From: an uncultured Prevotella sp. | GTDB taxonomy: Bacteria > Bacteroidota > Bacteroidia > Bacteroidales > Bacteroidaceae | Direction of reading: 5' to 3' | Length of the DNA stretch: 28,737 bases | NCBI GenBank assembly: GCA_934196725.1 | Contig: CAKPWR010000035.1 | Coordinates: forward strand, 1-28,737 | Shown: one piece after another, positions 7,314 through 16,047 of the stretch | How positions within the stretch are numbered: the stretch's first letter is position 1 | Layout of the letters: every line of letters begins with the position of its first letter | The notes under the pieces: generated by a model | What the model was told of the DNA's origin: nothing | Seen by the model: the letters and a program-made list of their open reading frames with translations, nothing else | Database searches by the model: none | Made by a program: the position numbers and the translations under genes

Positions 7314-7316
7314 CAA
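7287..7316 (-). promoter_or_regulatory. Promoter of the SPFH operon
   Basis: On the reverse strand TTG at 7316-7314, a 19-base spacer and TATATTTG at 7294-7287 match the Bacteroidota promoter. The leader to the start at 7237 is about 45 bases. Confidence 0.75.
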
Positions 7317-7351
7317 GAGAAGGAGCCCAAAAATTTTATTAGTTTAACGTA

Positions 7352-7385
7352 AAAAGGTCGTTGAGACGAATCCCAACGACCTTTT
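7352..7385 (-). terminator. Intrinsic terminator of the fusion-gene/AmpG-like operon
   Basis: A perfect 12-base stem (7352-7363 with 7374-7385) with a 10-base loop ends in a T run when read on the reverse strand. It lies about 30 bases after the stop of the permease gene. Confidence 0.85.
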
Positions 7386-7416
7386 CCTGTATTTTCACCT
7401 ATTTATATATAGGAAT

Positions 7417-8742
7417 TTATTCTATCACTTCCATTTCTTCCTCCTCGATTTCCTCTTTCTCTTTCTTTCCGAAATTAGGATCAATCTTCAGGAATGCAGT
7501 AACCAGGAAGGTGATGGCGCAACATGCCATCACGATGATGAAAAACATGCGGTAACCTACCATATCTTTCAGATATCCCGAAACCATACCAGGCAACATC
7601 AAACCGAGATAAGAGATACCCGTGCAGATGGAATAATGGGAAGTCTTGAACTTGCCCTGACTATAGAACAACATGTAAAGGGTAAGAACCGTGAAACCCA
7701 AACCATAACCCAACTGCTCGACGAAAAGACAGCTGGAAACCACGATGAGGTTGCTGTTGAGCGAGTAACTCAGATAGATGTAAACCACATCAGGCAAGGT
7801 GATGGCGCAAACCAGAGGCCAGAGCCATTTCTTCATTCCATCCCTGCTCACCAGAATGCCACCAAGAATGCCACCCAGCAGCAAACCTATCAATCCCACA
7901 GTACCATTGGCAAAGCCATATTCCTGAGGAGACAGTCCCAGTCCGCCCTGCGAATTAGGACGGAGGATGAAGGTCTTGGTCATGGTGTTCAGAAGCGCTT
8001 CTGGGAATCGGTAGAGCAAGAGGAAGAGCATCACACAGACGGTTTCTCCCAATCCGAACTTCACGAAGAAGGTGCGGAACATATTCTTCAGTTCGTGAGC
8101 CACTTCGCCCACAGTTCTGTCCGTCTGCACATCCTCCTTAGGACGTGGCATAAACCGGCTATGATAGAGCCATAATCCGATGAAGATACCTGCCAGACCG
8201 TAGAAGATGAGCGCCCATGAGAAGCGGATCTGGTTGCGGAACATCACCTGGAGAACACCTGCCAGCATCACCAAGAATCCATTCACAAAGATGATGGCAA
8301 GGCGATAGAAGGTGTTTCGAAGTCCCACAAACTTGGTCTGCGTATGTTCATCCAACTCAATCATGTAGAAACCATCCGCAGAGATATCATGGGTGGCACT
8401 GCAGAAGGCGATGAGGAAGAAGAAGCACATCGTAGCCTGGAACCAGAAGGCAGTAGGCAGCGAGAAAGCAATGCCGGCAAGGGCGGCTCCGATGAGTGCC
8501 TGCATGGTCAATACCCACCAGCGCTTGGTCTTCAGTAAGTCAATGAAAGGACTCCACAAGGGTTTGATAACCCAAGGCAAAGCCAGCCAGCCGGTATAGA
8601 GACCCACCTGGGCATCGGTCAATCCCAACTGCATATACATCACGACAGAGAGGGCTGTCACAATGACATTAGGCAGTCCTTCTGCAAAATAGAGGGTCGG
8701 AATCCAAGCCCATGGATTCCGACTATTTTTCTTTGTTACCAT
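7417..8742 (-). CDS. AmpG-like MFS permease
   Basis: The 441-residue protein has about twelve membrane segments and the N-terminal pattern of AmpG-like major facilitator permeases (YFAEGLPNV near residue 18, then LALPWVIKPLWSPFID). AmpG proteins import anhydro-muropeptides for peptidoglycan recycling. It starts 9 bases after the SpoIID-domain fusion gene, so the two form an operon, and SpoIID domains cleave peptidoglycan glycan strands. The pairing supports a recycling role, but related permeases in Bacteroidota can carry other sugars, so the substrate is inferred. The C-terminal tail is a short acidic run. A strong terminator follows. Confidence 0.8.
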   Translation of the reverse strand: MVTKKNSRNPWAWIPTLYFAEGLPNVIVTALSVVMYMQLGLTDAQVGLYTGWLALPWVIKPLWSPFIDLLKTKRWWVLTMQALIGAALAGIAFSLPTAFWFQATMCFFFLIAFCSATHDISADGFYMIELDEHTQTKFVGLRNTFYRLAIIFVNGFLVMLAGVLQVMFRNQIRFSWALIFYGLAGIFIGLWLYHSRFMPRPKEDVQTDRTVGEVAHELKNMFRTFFVKFGLGETVCVMLFLLLYRFPEALLNTMTKTFILRPNSQGGLGLSPQEYGFANGTVGLIGLLLGGILGGILVSRDGMKKWLWPLVCAITLPDVVYIYLSYSLNSNLIVVSSCLFVEQLGYGLGFTVLTLYMLFYSQGKFKTSHYSICTGISYLGLMLPGMVSGYLKDMVGYRMFFIIVMACCAITFLVTAFLKIDPNFGKKEKEEIEEEEMEVIE

Positions 8743-8751
8743 TTTACATCA

Positions 8752-11700
8752 CTATTTATAGAGTTTCTTGATTTCTGCTCCCTGATAATAGTGCAGGAGA
8801 ATGGCATCATACAGATAACCTTCCTCGCCCATTACGGCTGCACCAATCTGACAAAGACCTACTCCGTGTCCCCATCCTGCTCCGATCAGTTCGAAACGCT
8901 GAGGAACTCCCTGCTCATCTATATCATATTTATCCACGATAAAGGCAGAACTGAGGAGATGACTGTCACTCAGCGTGCGGCGGATTTCGAGTTCCTTACC
9001 GATGGTGAAGGTTTTCTCCGTACCGATAATCTGGAGTTTACTGATTCTTCCACTCGTTCCCCGTTCTACGGATTTCATATCAAGGATAGAACCCAAGTCC
9101 ATCTTCAGTCTGTCAGCAATGAGCTGCTGCAGTTTCTCCTGAGTAAGGGTTACCTTCCAGCGATAGAAGTCTACCGTTTCCTGGTCGTAATCGTTCAACA
9201 CCTGTGAGAGGATTCTCTTGTCCTGCGTGTTGCAGAAAGCAGGAGGGTTGAAGCGGATCCACTTCTCAGCCTCTTCCTCATTTGTCAGATTAGGCAAAGT
9301 AGATTCTATTCCCAATGCAATATCCCTCACCGCAGTGAGATAATTCTTCGGTGTATCTTCCCAACAGTACTGGAACTCCTCTGTGATTCCACCGCAGCAT
9401 TTAGAGAATCGGGCATCGCATATCTCATCACCATCCAGGAGTACCTGTCCCTTGGTCTGACGAATAGCCTCAGCAACATGTGGAGAAGTTTCCTTCGTGA
9501 TTCCCTGGTAACGCTGGCAATGATCATCAGCACAAACATCAAAGATGGTATGGTCTTCACGATCGTACCAGCGGATGAGCATATCTTCCTTCTTGGTGAA
9601 AGAGAAGAAATTATTACCACTCTCTGCAACTTCCCTACGCTTCTTCATCTGCGCCAAAAGCCAGGAACGGGAGATAACGGCATGTGCCTTCAAGAGTTCA
9701 AGACTGGAAGTGGCACTCATCTCACTACTGATTACACTCTCCAGATACTTCTCTACAGGCAGTTCGTTGATGGCACAAATCTTATCCGACTCGACCACGA
9801 AACGCAATGTTCCGAGGAAAGTCTGGGTTTCCTTGCGCTCCCAATGGAAGTTGACACCAATCGTAACATCGCTCAACGAGAAGGAAGCGTCCGCACTCTG
9901 TGGATGGAAAGTCAAGGAACTATACTGATTACCGTTCCAGAGTACACCACCTTCAGAGAATTCCACCTCCTGTTCGCCGATTACGGTCTCGCCCTTAGCC
10001 AGGTAAGGTTTATTGAGAGAGAAATGAATCTTCTGTCCGCTCACAATACCCACCTTCACCTCAGGTTCCTTGTCATAACTGTATAAGGCAGAAGTGCCGA
10101 CCTGCAGTTCAGCTTCCTTTGAAGCCTTGAGTTTGGTAACGATGCTGTTCATCTTATCCGTAGAGACACCACATTCCTGCAGGATAGCAGTAGCACTCTC
10201 TTCGGTCAACTTACGGAAGTCTTCCTCACGAGGAGTAATGATGAGTCCCGACATATCCAAGGCTCCAGGAGAAACCATCATCTGTGCCTCGCCTTCAGCA
10301 AAATAAGCCTCAGGGCGGTGTTTCTCTCTAGGAATAACCACAGAGATATACTCATCCCCCTTGCGCCATGCGATGATATTCATCATTGGTTCAGTCTCAT
10401 CACCACGAACAGGCATCGACTTATAGAGACGCTGGAAAAGAGCCTCATCGCTGTCCTCACTCTTAGAGATGATGACAAAGGCAGGAACAACAAAGTCATG
10501 AATCAAGGCAATCTTTTCGTCATCATTCAGAGAGATGATATCAGTAAGGTTGCGAGAGAGTCGCTGCCAATTAGCCTGCAAAGGCAAGATGCCACTGGTA
10601 CCAGCCTGGAAATGAAGATGATCAGGAGCAGAAGCACCACACTTCGGGCCGTTATAGAACACCATCAACTCGCTATGCAAGCTCAGGAACCGATGCATCT
10701 CTCCATAATTCTTATAGATGGACTGTGGCTGATGCTTTCTTGCAGGAATCGTAAAGTGAACAGGCAGAATCGGGAACGGATTCACCAAGAGAAGGAAGCG
10801 TTCATCTATCTGTTTTGAAATCTGCTCCTTAGGACGGTTCTTGTCGCAAAGGAAACATGGGCGATCACCCAAGGTCTTCTTATCAATCTTGGCTCCGGTG
10901 CTCACGATGCGGGCTGGATTCCACTGCACTTTCAACTGGTCGGAAAGCTGATGGGTCTCCACATGCTTGAGATCACGGAAGCGGTGACGGGCATCAGCCC
11001 ATTTCTCCATCTGGCGATTGAAGAAACGGGAGATACTGCTATCTTCCATTATATCAGCCTTGCCCTGCAACATCTGCTGGCGCGCCTTCAACTCCATGGT
11101 ACGAAGACGGTCCTTATAAAGATTATTGGCATTCACCTTATCAATACTCAAGGCAGCATCACTATTTCCTCCCCAACGACGGCAGAGGTAAAGTTCATCG
11201 TAGATTCTGCCAATACGGTAGCGACGAGAGAATACCAATCCCAAGGCATAGTCCTCACCATAACTGGTATTTGGGAATTGAATCTGTCGGACCAATGGGG
11301 TAAAGAAGGCACGAGGAGCACCCAATCCATTGATGCGCAAGGCATTATTACAACCATTATCTTCGGTCCACTCCTTATGGTCTATCAATCCAGGAGGCAG
11401 TGTATTGAGATCGAAATCGCACATGCGATAAGAGCCGATCATCATGGCAGCCTTCTGCTTATGGAAGGCATCTACTATCTTTTGCAGCGTCTTAGGGGAA
11501 GAATAGAGGTCGTCACTATCCAACTGGACGGCAAACTTACCACAATGGTCGCTGTTGATAGCCATATTCCAGCAGCCACCAATGCCAAGGTCGTTGCGAT
11601 CAGGCACAATCTGGACAAGGCGTCCTGCCTGCTTATCATTCCGTTCTTCCATCTCATGGGCAATCTCTGAAAGAATTTCGCCCGTACGGTCGGTAGAATG

Positions 11701-12561
11701 ATTATTTACCACGATAACATTAAACTTGAAGCTGGTCTTCTGACTGAGTGCGCTCTTCACGGCATCAGCTATCGTCTTCTCACGGTTGAATACCGGAATA
11801 ATGACAGAAGCCTCGTATTCAAACTCCTGTTCATCAAAATCAGGCAGTCGATAGTAATTGGTATCAACCAAGGCTCCCACCTTTTCGAGATGATGGGTGC
11901 AAGCCTTCTCCATCTCTATCTGTACCTCCCGATTGCGAGGGTTCACATAGTCGAACTGCTTTTCTCCACTCTTTCTGGTATCGAGTTCATCTTCCGTATA
12001 GAGGAATTCATTGATATGGAATATCTCTCCCACTCTACTCAGATAAAGACGAAGGTCATAGAGTCCTGCAAACTGATATTCCTGTCTGTCCTGCTGCGCT
12101 GCATAGTCGAGAAGATTCTGTGCCTTCACAAGCCAGAGACTTCCGAAATCGAAGTCATCACGAAGTGAACCAGCCTGATAGTCGATGACCGGATGCTTCT
12201 CCAGTTTACCCTCCTGAACAGAGTAATGATCGGAGTATACCATGACCGCTCCCGTATCATCAGCGGTACGGAGGAAACGTTCCAAGGCATACAATCCCCA
12301 ACGGATAGGAGTAGCTTTAGTACAAATGATTACATAGTCGGCATCGGTGTTCTCAGCAATACTACTAACAGTATTGGAACTCTCCAATCGGTCGACAACG
12401 ATAAATGTACAACCATCAGGCACTTGATGAGAAGCAGCGAAATCAGCACTCACCAAGAGATTGATATGTTGAACTGTCTTGTTGTCATGAAGTTCCAAGA
12501 GTGCTTCTTGGGCAACATCCAGTTCTTCACAAGGCAAGAAAAGGTCTATTTTTTGTCTCAT
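8752..12561 (-). CDS. GT2 glycosyltransferase - DUF4922 (HIT-like) - SpoIID fusion protein
   Basis: The 1269-residue protein has several parts. Residues 1-240 are an unassigned glycosyltransferase-like region. Residues 250-480 are a GT2 family glycosyltransferase with VIIPVFNR and the metal site LDSDD (347-351). Residues 540-830 are DUF4922, related to GalT/Ap4A-phosphorylase HIT proteins, with CFLC (569-572) and an HxHxQ site H648-x-H650-x-Q652. Residues 835-1269 are SpoIID/LytB, a lytic transglycosylase type domain, with [10 protein letters not shown] (939-948), [11 protein letters not shown] (1052-1062) and [13 protein letters not shown] (1229-1241). No signal peptide or membrane segment is seen, so all parts should be cytosolic, which is odd for SpoIID. 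It heads an operon with an AmpG-like permease. The promoter is probably TATCTTTG at 12663-12656. Confidence 0.85.
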   Translation of the reverse strand: MRQKIDLFLPCEELDVAQEALLELHDNKTVQHINLLVSADFAASHQVPDGCTFIVVDRLESSNTVSSIAENTDADYVIICTKATPIRWGLYALERFLRTADDTGAVMVYSDHYSVQEGKLEKHPVIDYQAGSLRDDFDFGSLWLVKAQNLLDYAAQQDRQEYQFAGLYDLRLYLSRVGEIFHINEFLYTEDELDTRKSGEKQFDYVNPRNREVQIEMEKACTHHLEKVGALVDTNYYRLPDFDEQEFEYEASVIIPVFNREKTIADAVKSALSQKTSFKFNVIVVNNHSTDRTGEILSEIAHEMEERNDKQAGRLVQIVPDRNDLGIGGCWNMAINSDHCGKFAVQLDSDDLYSSPKTLQKIVDAFHKQKAAMMIGSYRMCDFDLNTLPPGLIDHKEWTEDNGCNNALRINGLGAPRAFFTPLVRQIQFPNTSYGEDYALGLVFSRRYRIGRIYDELYLCRRWGGNSDAALSIDKVNANNLYKDRLRTMELKARQQMLQGKADIMEDSSISRFFNRQMEKWADARHRFRDLKHVETHQLSDQLKVQWNPARIVSTGAKIDKKTLGDRPCFLCDKNRPKEQISKQIDERFLLLVNPFPILPVHFTIPARKHQPQSIYKNYGEMHRFLSLHSELMVFYNGPKCGASAPDHLHFQAGTSGILPLQANWQRLSRNLTDIISLNDDEKIALIHDFVVPAFVIISKSEDSDEALFQRLYKSMPVRGDETEPMMNIIAWRKGDEYISVVIPREKHRPEAYFAEGEAQMMVSPGALDMSGLIITPREEDFRKLTEESATAILQECGVSTDKMNSIVTKLKASKEAELQVGTSALYSYDKEPEVKVGIVSGQKIHFSLNKPYLAKGETVIGEQEVEFSEGGVLWNGNQYSSLTFHPQSADASFSLSDVTIGVNFHWERKETQTFLGTLRFVVESDKICAINELPVEKYLESVISSEMSATSSLELLKAHAVISRSWLLAQMKKRREVAESGNNFFSFTKKEDMLIRWYDREDHTIFDVCADDHCQRYQGITKETSPHVAEAIRQTKGQVLLDGDEICDARFSKCCGGITEEFQYCWEDTPKNYLTAVRDIALGIESTLPNLTNEEEAEKWIRFNPPAFCNTQDKRILSQVLNDYDQETVDFYRWKVTLTQEKLQQLIADRLKMDLGSILDMKSVERGTSGRISKLQIIGTEKTFTIGKELEIRRTLSDSHLLSSAFIVDKYDIDEQGVPQRFELIGAGWGHGVGLCQIGAAVMGEEGYLYDAILLHYYQGAEIKKLYK

Positions 12562-12655
12562 TTCTTTGTTTCTATTTTTTCGTTTTTCGTCCCATTTGGG
12601 GGCATCAAACTATGTTTTTTATCTTTATTTCAACTTATTATCTTAAAATATGTGG

Positions 12656-12693
12656 CAAAGATAACAATTTTTCGGCAAAAAACACTATCTTTG
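12656..12693. promoter_or_regulatory. Back-to-back divergent promoters for the fusion gene and rlmN
   Basis: TATCTTTG occurs on the reverse strand at 12663-12656 and on the forward strand at 12686-12693, only 22 bases apart. Each -7 box falls roughly where the -33 region of the other would be. Clear TTTG elements at the right distance are not seen for either. The forward box ends 4 bases before the rlmN start codon. Confidence 0.6.
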
Positions 12694-12697
12694 CAGT

Positions 12698-13762
12698 ATG
12701 AATAATGAAAAAAAATATCTTTTAGGCCTTACACTTGCCGAATTGAAGCAGGTGGCAAAGGATCTCGGCATGCCTGCCTTCACCGGCGGACAGATGGCGA
12801 AGTGGCTCTATGAGCAGCATGTAAAGAGCATTGACGAGATGACCAATATCTCGAAAGCCAACCGTGCAAAACTCGCTGCCGAATACGAAATAGGATGCTT
12901 CGGATATTCCGACGCACAACATTCTGTGGATGGTACCATCAAGTATCTCTTCCCTACCCGAAGTGGCAAGTTTGTGGAAACGGTTTATATTCCAGATAAA
13001 GACCGTGCCACGCTCTGTGTTTCTTCGCAGGTGGGTTGCAAGATGAACTGTCTCTTCTGCCAGACCGGTAAGCAGGGATTCGAGGGAAGTCTGCCTGCCG
13101 GTGACATTCTGAACCAGATTTACTCATTGCCTGAGGTAGACAAACTCACCAACATCGTATTCATGGGACAGGGCGAGCCTATGGACAACCTCGACAACGT
13201 GCTTCGTGCTACGGAGATTCTGACTGCCGACTATGGCTGGGCATGGAGTCCGAAGCGTATCACGGTAAGTTCTGTGGGCGTGAAGAACAAACTGAAGCGA
13301 TTCCTGGAAGAGAGCGAATGCCATGTGGCTATTTCCATGCACGACCCTATTCCTTCAGAGCGCGCAGAACTGATGCCTGCAGAAAGAGGTATGGGTATTG
13401 AGCAGGTGGTAGAGCTTTTGAAGAACTACGACTTCTCCCACCAGCGTCGCCTCTCGTTCGAATACATCGTATTCAAGGGAGTGAATGACAGCATGCAGCA
13501 TGCCAAGGCAATCATCAAGTTGGTAAAGGGACTGGACTGCCGTTTCAACCTGATCCGCTTCCACCAGATTCCAGACATCCCACTGCAGGGCGTGAATGAC
13601 GAAAAGATGGAGCAGTTCCGCGATTACCTTACCTCGCACGGCGTGTTCACAACCATCCGTGCCAGCCGTGGACAAGACATCTATGCAGCCTGCGGCTTGC
13701 TGAGTACCTCGAAGAAGATTGGCGAAATACGCCAGCATGAGGACGAAGAGAAAAAAGAGTAG
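12698..13762 (+). CDS. rlmN: Dual-specificity 23S rRNA/tRNA adenine-C2 methyltransferase RlmN
   Basis: The 354-residue radical SAM enzyme methylates C2 of adenine 2503 in 23S rRNA and adenine 37 in tRNAs. The CxxxCxxC cluster site is C114, C118 and C121 (GCKMNCLFC), and the second catalytic cysteine near the C terminus is C332 (AACGLLS). The GQGEPMDNL segment binds SAM. The length fits the family. The ATG at 12698 fits the family N terminus, yet the -7 box ends at 12693, so the transcript should be leaderless or nearly so. The gene is followed 19 bases later by a lipoprotein gene and then by the PdxA-like gene. Confidence 0.95.
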   Translation: MNNEKKYLLGLTLAELKQVAKDLGMPAFTGGQMAKWLYEQHVKSIDEMTNISKANRAKLAAEYEIGCFGYSDAQHSVDGTIKYLFPTRSGKFVETVYIPDKDRATLCVSSQVGCKMNCLFCQTGKQGFEGSLPAGDILNQIYSLPEVDKLTNIVFMGQGEPMDNLDNVLRATEILTADYGWAWSPKRITVSSVGVKNKLKRFLEESECHVAISMHDPIPSERAELMPAERGMGIEQVVELLKNYDFSHQRRLSFEYIVFKGVNDSMQHAKAIIKLVKGLDCRFNLIRFHQIPDIPLQGVNDEKMEQFRDYLTSHGVFTTIRASRGQDIYAACGLLSTSKKIGEIRQHEDEEKKE

Positions 13763-13781
13763 ACGAAAAGAACATAGCATA

Positions 13782-14723
13782 ATGGTGAGAAATACGATAA
13801 CGTTTCTTTTCCCGTTCTGCCTGATATTTCTCCTCTTGACAAGTTGCGGTTTAACGGGGAAGAACAGGAAAAAGCCAGCCAGTACAGGGCAACCTTACGA
13901 AATTGTACTGGAAGGAGATACCGACAGCATCGTTACCAGGATACTGACGGAAGACGTTCCAGCCCTTCCCCAACCCGAGCCTCTCTGCAAACTGATCCAG
14001 GTGAAGAAGGGAAAAACAAAAGGCAGCTACCTGCTCGTCAGAACCCGCATCATCGTCAATATCACAGATAAAGACTTCGCTGTCAAGTTGAGCCACGATG
14101 AGAATGCAGCACCGCAAAACATCATCCGCATCAACGCCCGTTCCGTACAGCAGCTGCGAGAAAAACTCTATGGCGAAAAGCTCCGCCAAATTGCAGATGA
14201 AGCTGAACTGAAACATCTGACAGAGATGATCTCCAACAATCCCAGCAAGCAGAACAAGGAGATGCAGGAAGAGGTAAAGAAGACATTCGGACTCGACATG
14301 AAAATCCCGGTATCGATGAATGCCAGCAAGAAGGCAAAAGACTTCATCTGGATTTCGAACAACGCAAGTACGGGAATGCAGAACCTGCTCATTATGAAAG
14401 TGAAGAGTGAAGAACGAAGAATGAAGAAACAACGTTCGGCGACCGAAGGGAAAGCCAATTCAAATGTAACTACAACAGATGACAAGCATCAGATCGACAG
14501 CATTCTTCGAACCAACATGCCGGGCGAAACCGACAGCATGTATATGACCATTCCTGTTCTTTTAGAAAGAGGACTCTGGGAGATGAAAGGTGATGCCATG
14601 GGAGGACCTTACGTGATGCATCGCATTCATAACCTCTATGTCATCGGCTTCGTCTATGCACCCGAAATGAAAAAGAAAATATTAATCAAGCAGCTCGAAG
14701 CTGCGATTTCCACAATAAAATAA
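13782..14723 (+). CDS. DUF4837 family lipoprotein
   Basis: The 313-residue protein has a lipoprotein signal peptide ending in LLTSC (cysteine at residue 22) and matches the DUF4837 family of Bacteroidales: VPALPQPEPLCKLIQV early and RGLWEMKGDAMGGPYVMH late are family hallmarks. Its function is unknown; it should be anchored in the periplasm or outer membrane. I chose 13782 because the signal peptide begins there; an upstream ATG at 13719 lies inside rlmN. Around residues 206-227 an apparent in-frame insertion (KSEERRMKKQRSATEGKA) is encoded by DNA that matches intergenic repeats elsewhere (1092-1115 and 17896-17928). It sits between rlmN and the PdxA-like gene in one operon. Confidence 0.85.
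   Translation: MVRNTITFLFPFCLIFLLLTSCGLTGKNRKKPASTGQPYEIVLEGDTDSIVTRILTEDVPALPQPEPLCKLIQVKKGKTKGSYLLVRTRIIVNITDKDFAVKLSHDENAAPQNIIRINARSVQQLREKLYGEKLRQIADEAELKHLTEMISNNPSKQNKEMQEEVKKTFGLDMKIPVSMNASKKAKDFIWISNNASTGMQNLLIMKVKSEERRMKKQRSATEGKANSNVTTTDDKHQIDSILRTNMPGETDSMYMTIPVLLERGLWEMKGDAMGGPYVMHRIHNLYVIGFVYAPEMKKKILIKQLEAAISTIK
14399..14458 (+). repeat. Dispersed repeats inside the DUF4837 gene
   Basis: Positions 14399-14428 are a GTGAAGA-type repeat sharing the 15-mer AGTGAAGAACGAAGA with the intergenic stretch at 17896-17910. Positions 14435-14458 are the reverse complement, with 22 of 24 matches, of 1092-1115. Both keep the reading frame open. Relative to the remembered family pattern this spot has roughly 15-20 extra residues. 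Confidence 0.75.
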
Positions 14724-14732
14724 AATACATCA

Positions 14733-15941
14733 ATGGACAATAAGAAAATCAGAGTGGCTATCACTCACGGAGATACCAACGGTATCGGATATGAACTCAT
14801 CTTTAAGACATTTGCAGAATCAGAGATGCTGGATTTCTGTACACCAATCATCTACGGTTCACCAAAGGTGGCAGCCTATTATCGCAAGGCGATGAACCTG
14901 CCAGCACAGTTTTCTATCATTCAGAAAGCAGAAGATGCAGAAGAAGGACGCATCAATCTGCTTGCTGCTGTAGACGAAGAGGTAAAGGTAGACATGGGTA
15001 TGCCAACCAACGAATCGGGTGCTGCAGCTATCAAAGCACTCGACAGAGCAATGACCGATTTCAGAGACAATCTCTATGATGTACTCATCACAGCACCTAT
15101 CAATAATCAGAATGCTCAGATAGAAGGTTTCCCATTCAAGGGACACAAGCACTATATAGAAACTTGTCTTGGTGAAGGACAGGAAGCCCTTTCCATCCTC
15201 GTAGGTGGCAACCTTCGCATAGCATCAGTAACAGAGAAGACACCTCTCAAGAATGTAACTGCCGGAATCACCGAGGAGCGCATTATCGAAAGAGTAAAGC
15301 TCATGCAACAAACCATCAAAAGAGATTTCCTCATCACCAACCCACGCATAGCAGTGCTTGCCCTCAATCCTCGCAGCAACGAAGAGGAAAGTTGCGGCAA
15401 GGAGGAGAGCGAAATCATCATTCCTGCTATTGACAAATTAGCAGAACAAGGCATTCAGGCTTTTGGTCCATACGCAGCAGATGAGTTCTTCGGTAAGGGA
15501 TATTTCAGCGACTTTGACGGAATCATGGCCATGTATCATGACCAAGCCACTACCCCATTCCATTCTCTCTATACAGAGGATGGCGTCATCTACACTGCAG
15601 GTTTGCCTATCATCCATACAGCAGCCAACATGGCACCAAGTTACAGCATTGCAGGCTGCAATGAAGCTGACGAGTCATCGTTCCGCCAGGCAGTATTCCT
15701 GGCTATTGATGCTTTCCAGAACAGAAACAGCTATGATGAGGCAATAGAAAATCCACTTCCAAAACTCTATCACGAGAAGCGTGACGAGAGCGAAAAGGTA
15801 AGATTCTCTATCCCAAAGAAGGGCGGCAAGCCATTCCCTCCAAAGAATGAAAAGAACTTTACACCTCGTCCTAAGAATGAAGGTCAGGAAGCTCCACAAG
15901 CTACAGCTGAACCAACTCAGCAAGTAGCTCCTAAAGCTTAA
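14733..15941 (+). CDS. pdxA: PdxA-like protein with lost metal ligands and C-terminal extension
   Basis: The 402-residue protein matches PdxA (4-hydroxythreonine-4-phosphate dehydrogenase, vitamin B6 synthesis) along residues 5-335, including GDTNGIGYE (13-21), IIYGSPKVAAYY and AMYHDQ (266-271). Key positions differ. The metal-ligand histidines of the family equivalent to E. coli H166 and H211 are K169 (in TEKTPL) and R214 (in LNPRSNEE); only H269 remains. GHTE is GHKH (137-140), and the RTS..HGTA loop is HTAANMAPS (295-303). A lysine- and proline-rich tail of about 45 residues (from 357) is added. It is the last gene after rlmN and the lipoprotein gene, 9 bases behind the latter. The usual activity is therefore doubtful. 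Confidence 0.8.
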   Translation: MDNKKIRVAITHGDTNGIGYELIFKTFAESEMLDFCTPIIYGSPKVAAYYRKAMNLPAQFSIIQKAEDAEEGRINLLAAVDEEVKVDMGMPTNESGAAAIKALDRAMTDFRDNLYDVLITAPINNQNAQIEGFPFKGHKHYIETCLGEGQEALSILVGGNLRIASVTEKTPLKNVTAGITEERIIERVKLMQQTIKRDFLITNPRIAVLALNPRSNEEESCGKEESEIIIPAIDKLAEQGIQAFGPYAADEFFGKGYFSDFDGIMAMYHDQATTPFHSLYTEDGVIYTAGLPIIHTAANMAPSYSIAGCNEADESSFRQAVFLAIDAFQNRNSYDEAIENPLPKLYHEKRDESEKVRFSIPKKGGKPFPPKNEKNFTPRPKNEGQEAPQATAEPTQQVAPKA

Positions 15942-15990
15942 TTTAAAGCAAAATATGATGCCCAAGAATAGGTAAACGTTAAAAAAAAAC

Positions 15991-16039
15991 TATTTTTGGG
16001 CAATATATGCTGATATTTCAAAAAAAATGTGTAATTTTG
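15991..16039 (+). promoter_or_regulatory. Promoter region of the sigma-54 activator operon
   Basis: Two TAnnTTTG boxes are present: TATTTTTG at 15991-15998 and TAATTTTG at 16032-16039. The second ends 8 bases before the start codon at 16048, giving a leader of a few bases at most. No strong -33 element is visible for either. Confidence 0.5.
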
Positions 16040-16047
16040 GCACCTAA

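Noticed and set aside
10951..11670. 239-residue forward open frame inside the GT2-SpoIID fusion gene
   Set aside because: It lies opposite the glycosyltransferase domain, which is clearly coding; no promoter or family match.
13719..13781. Upstream ATG extending the DUF4837 lipoprotein
   Set aside because: It overlaps the end of rlmN and would bury the lipoprotein signal peptide, which starts at 13782.
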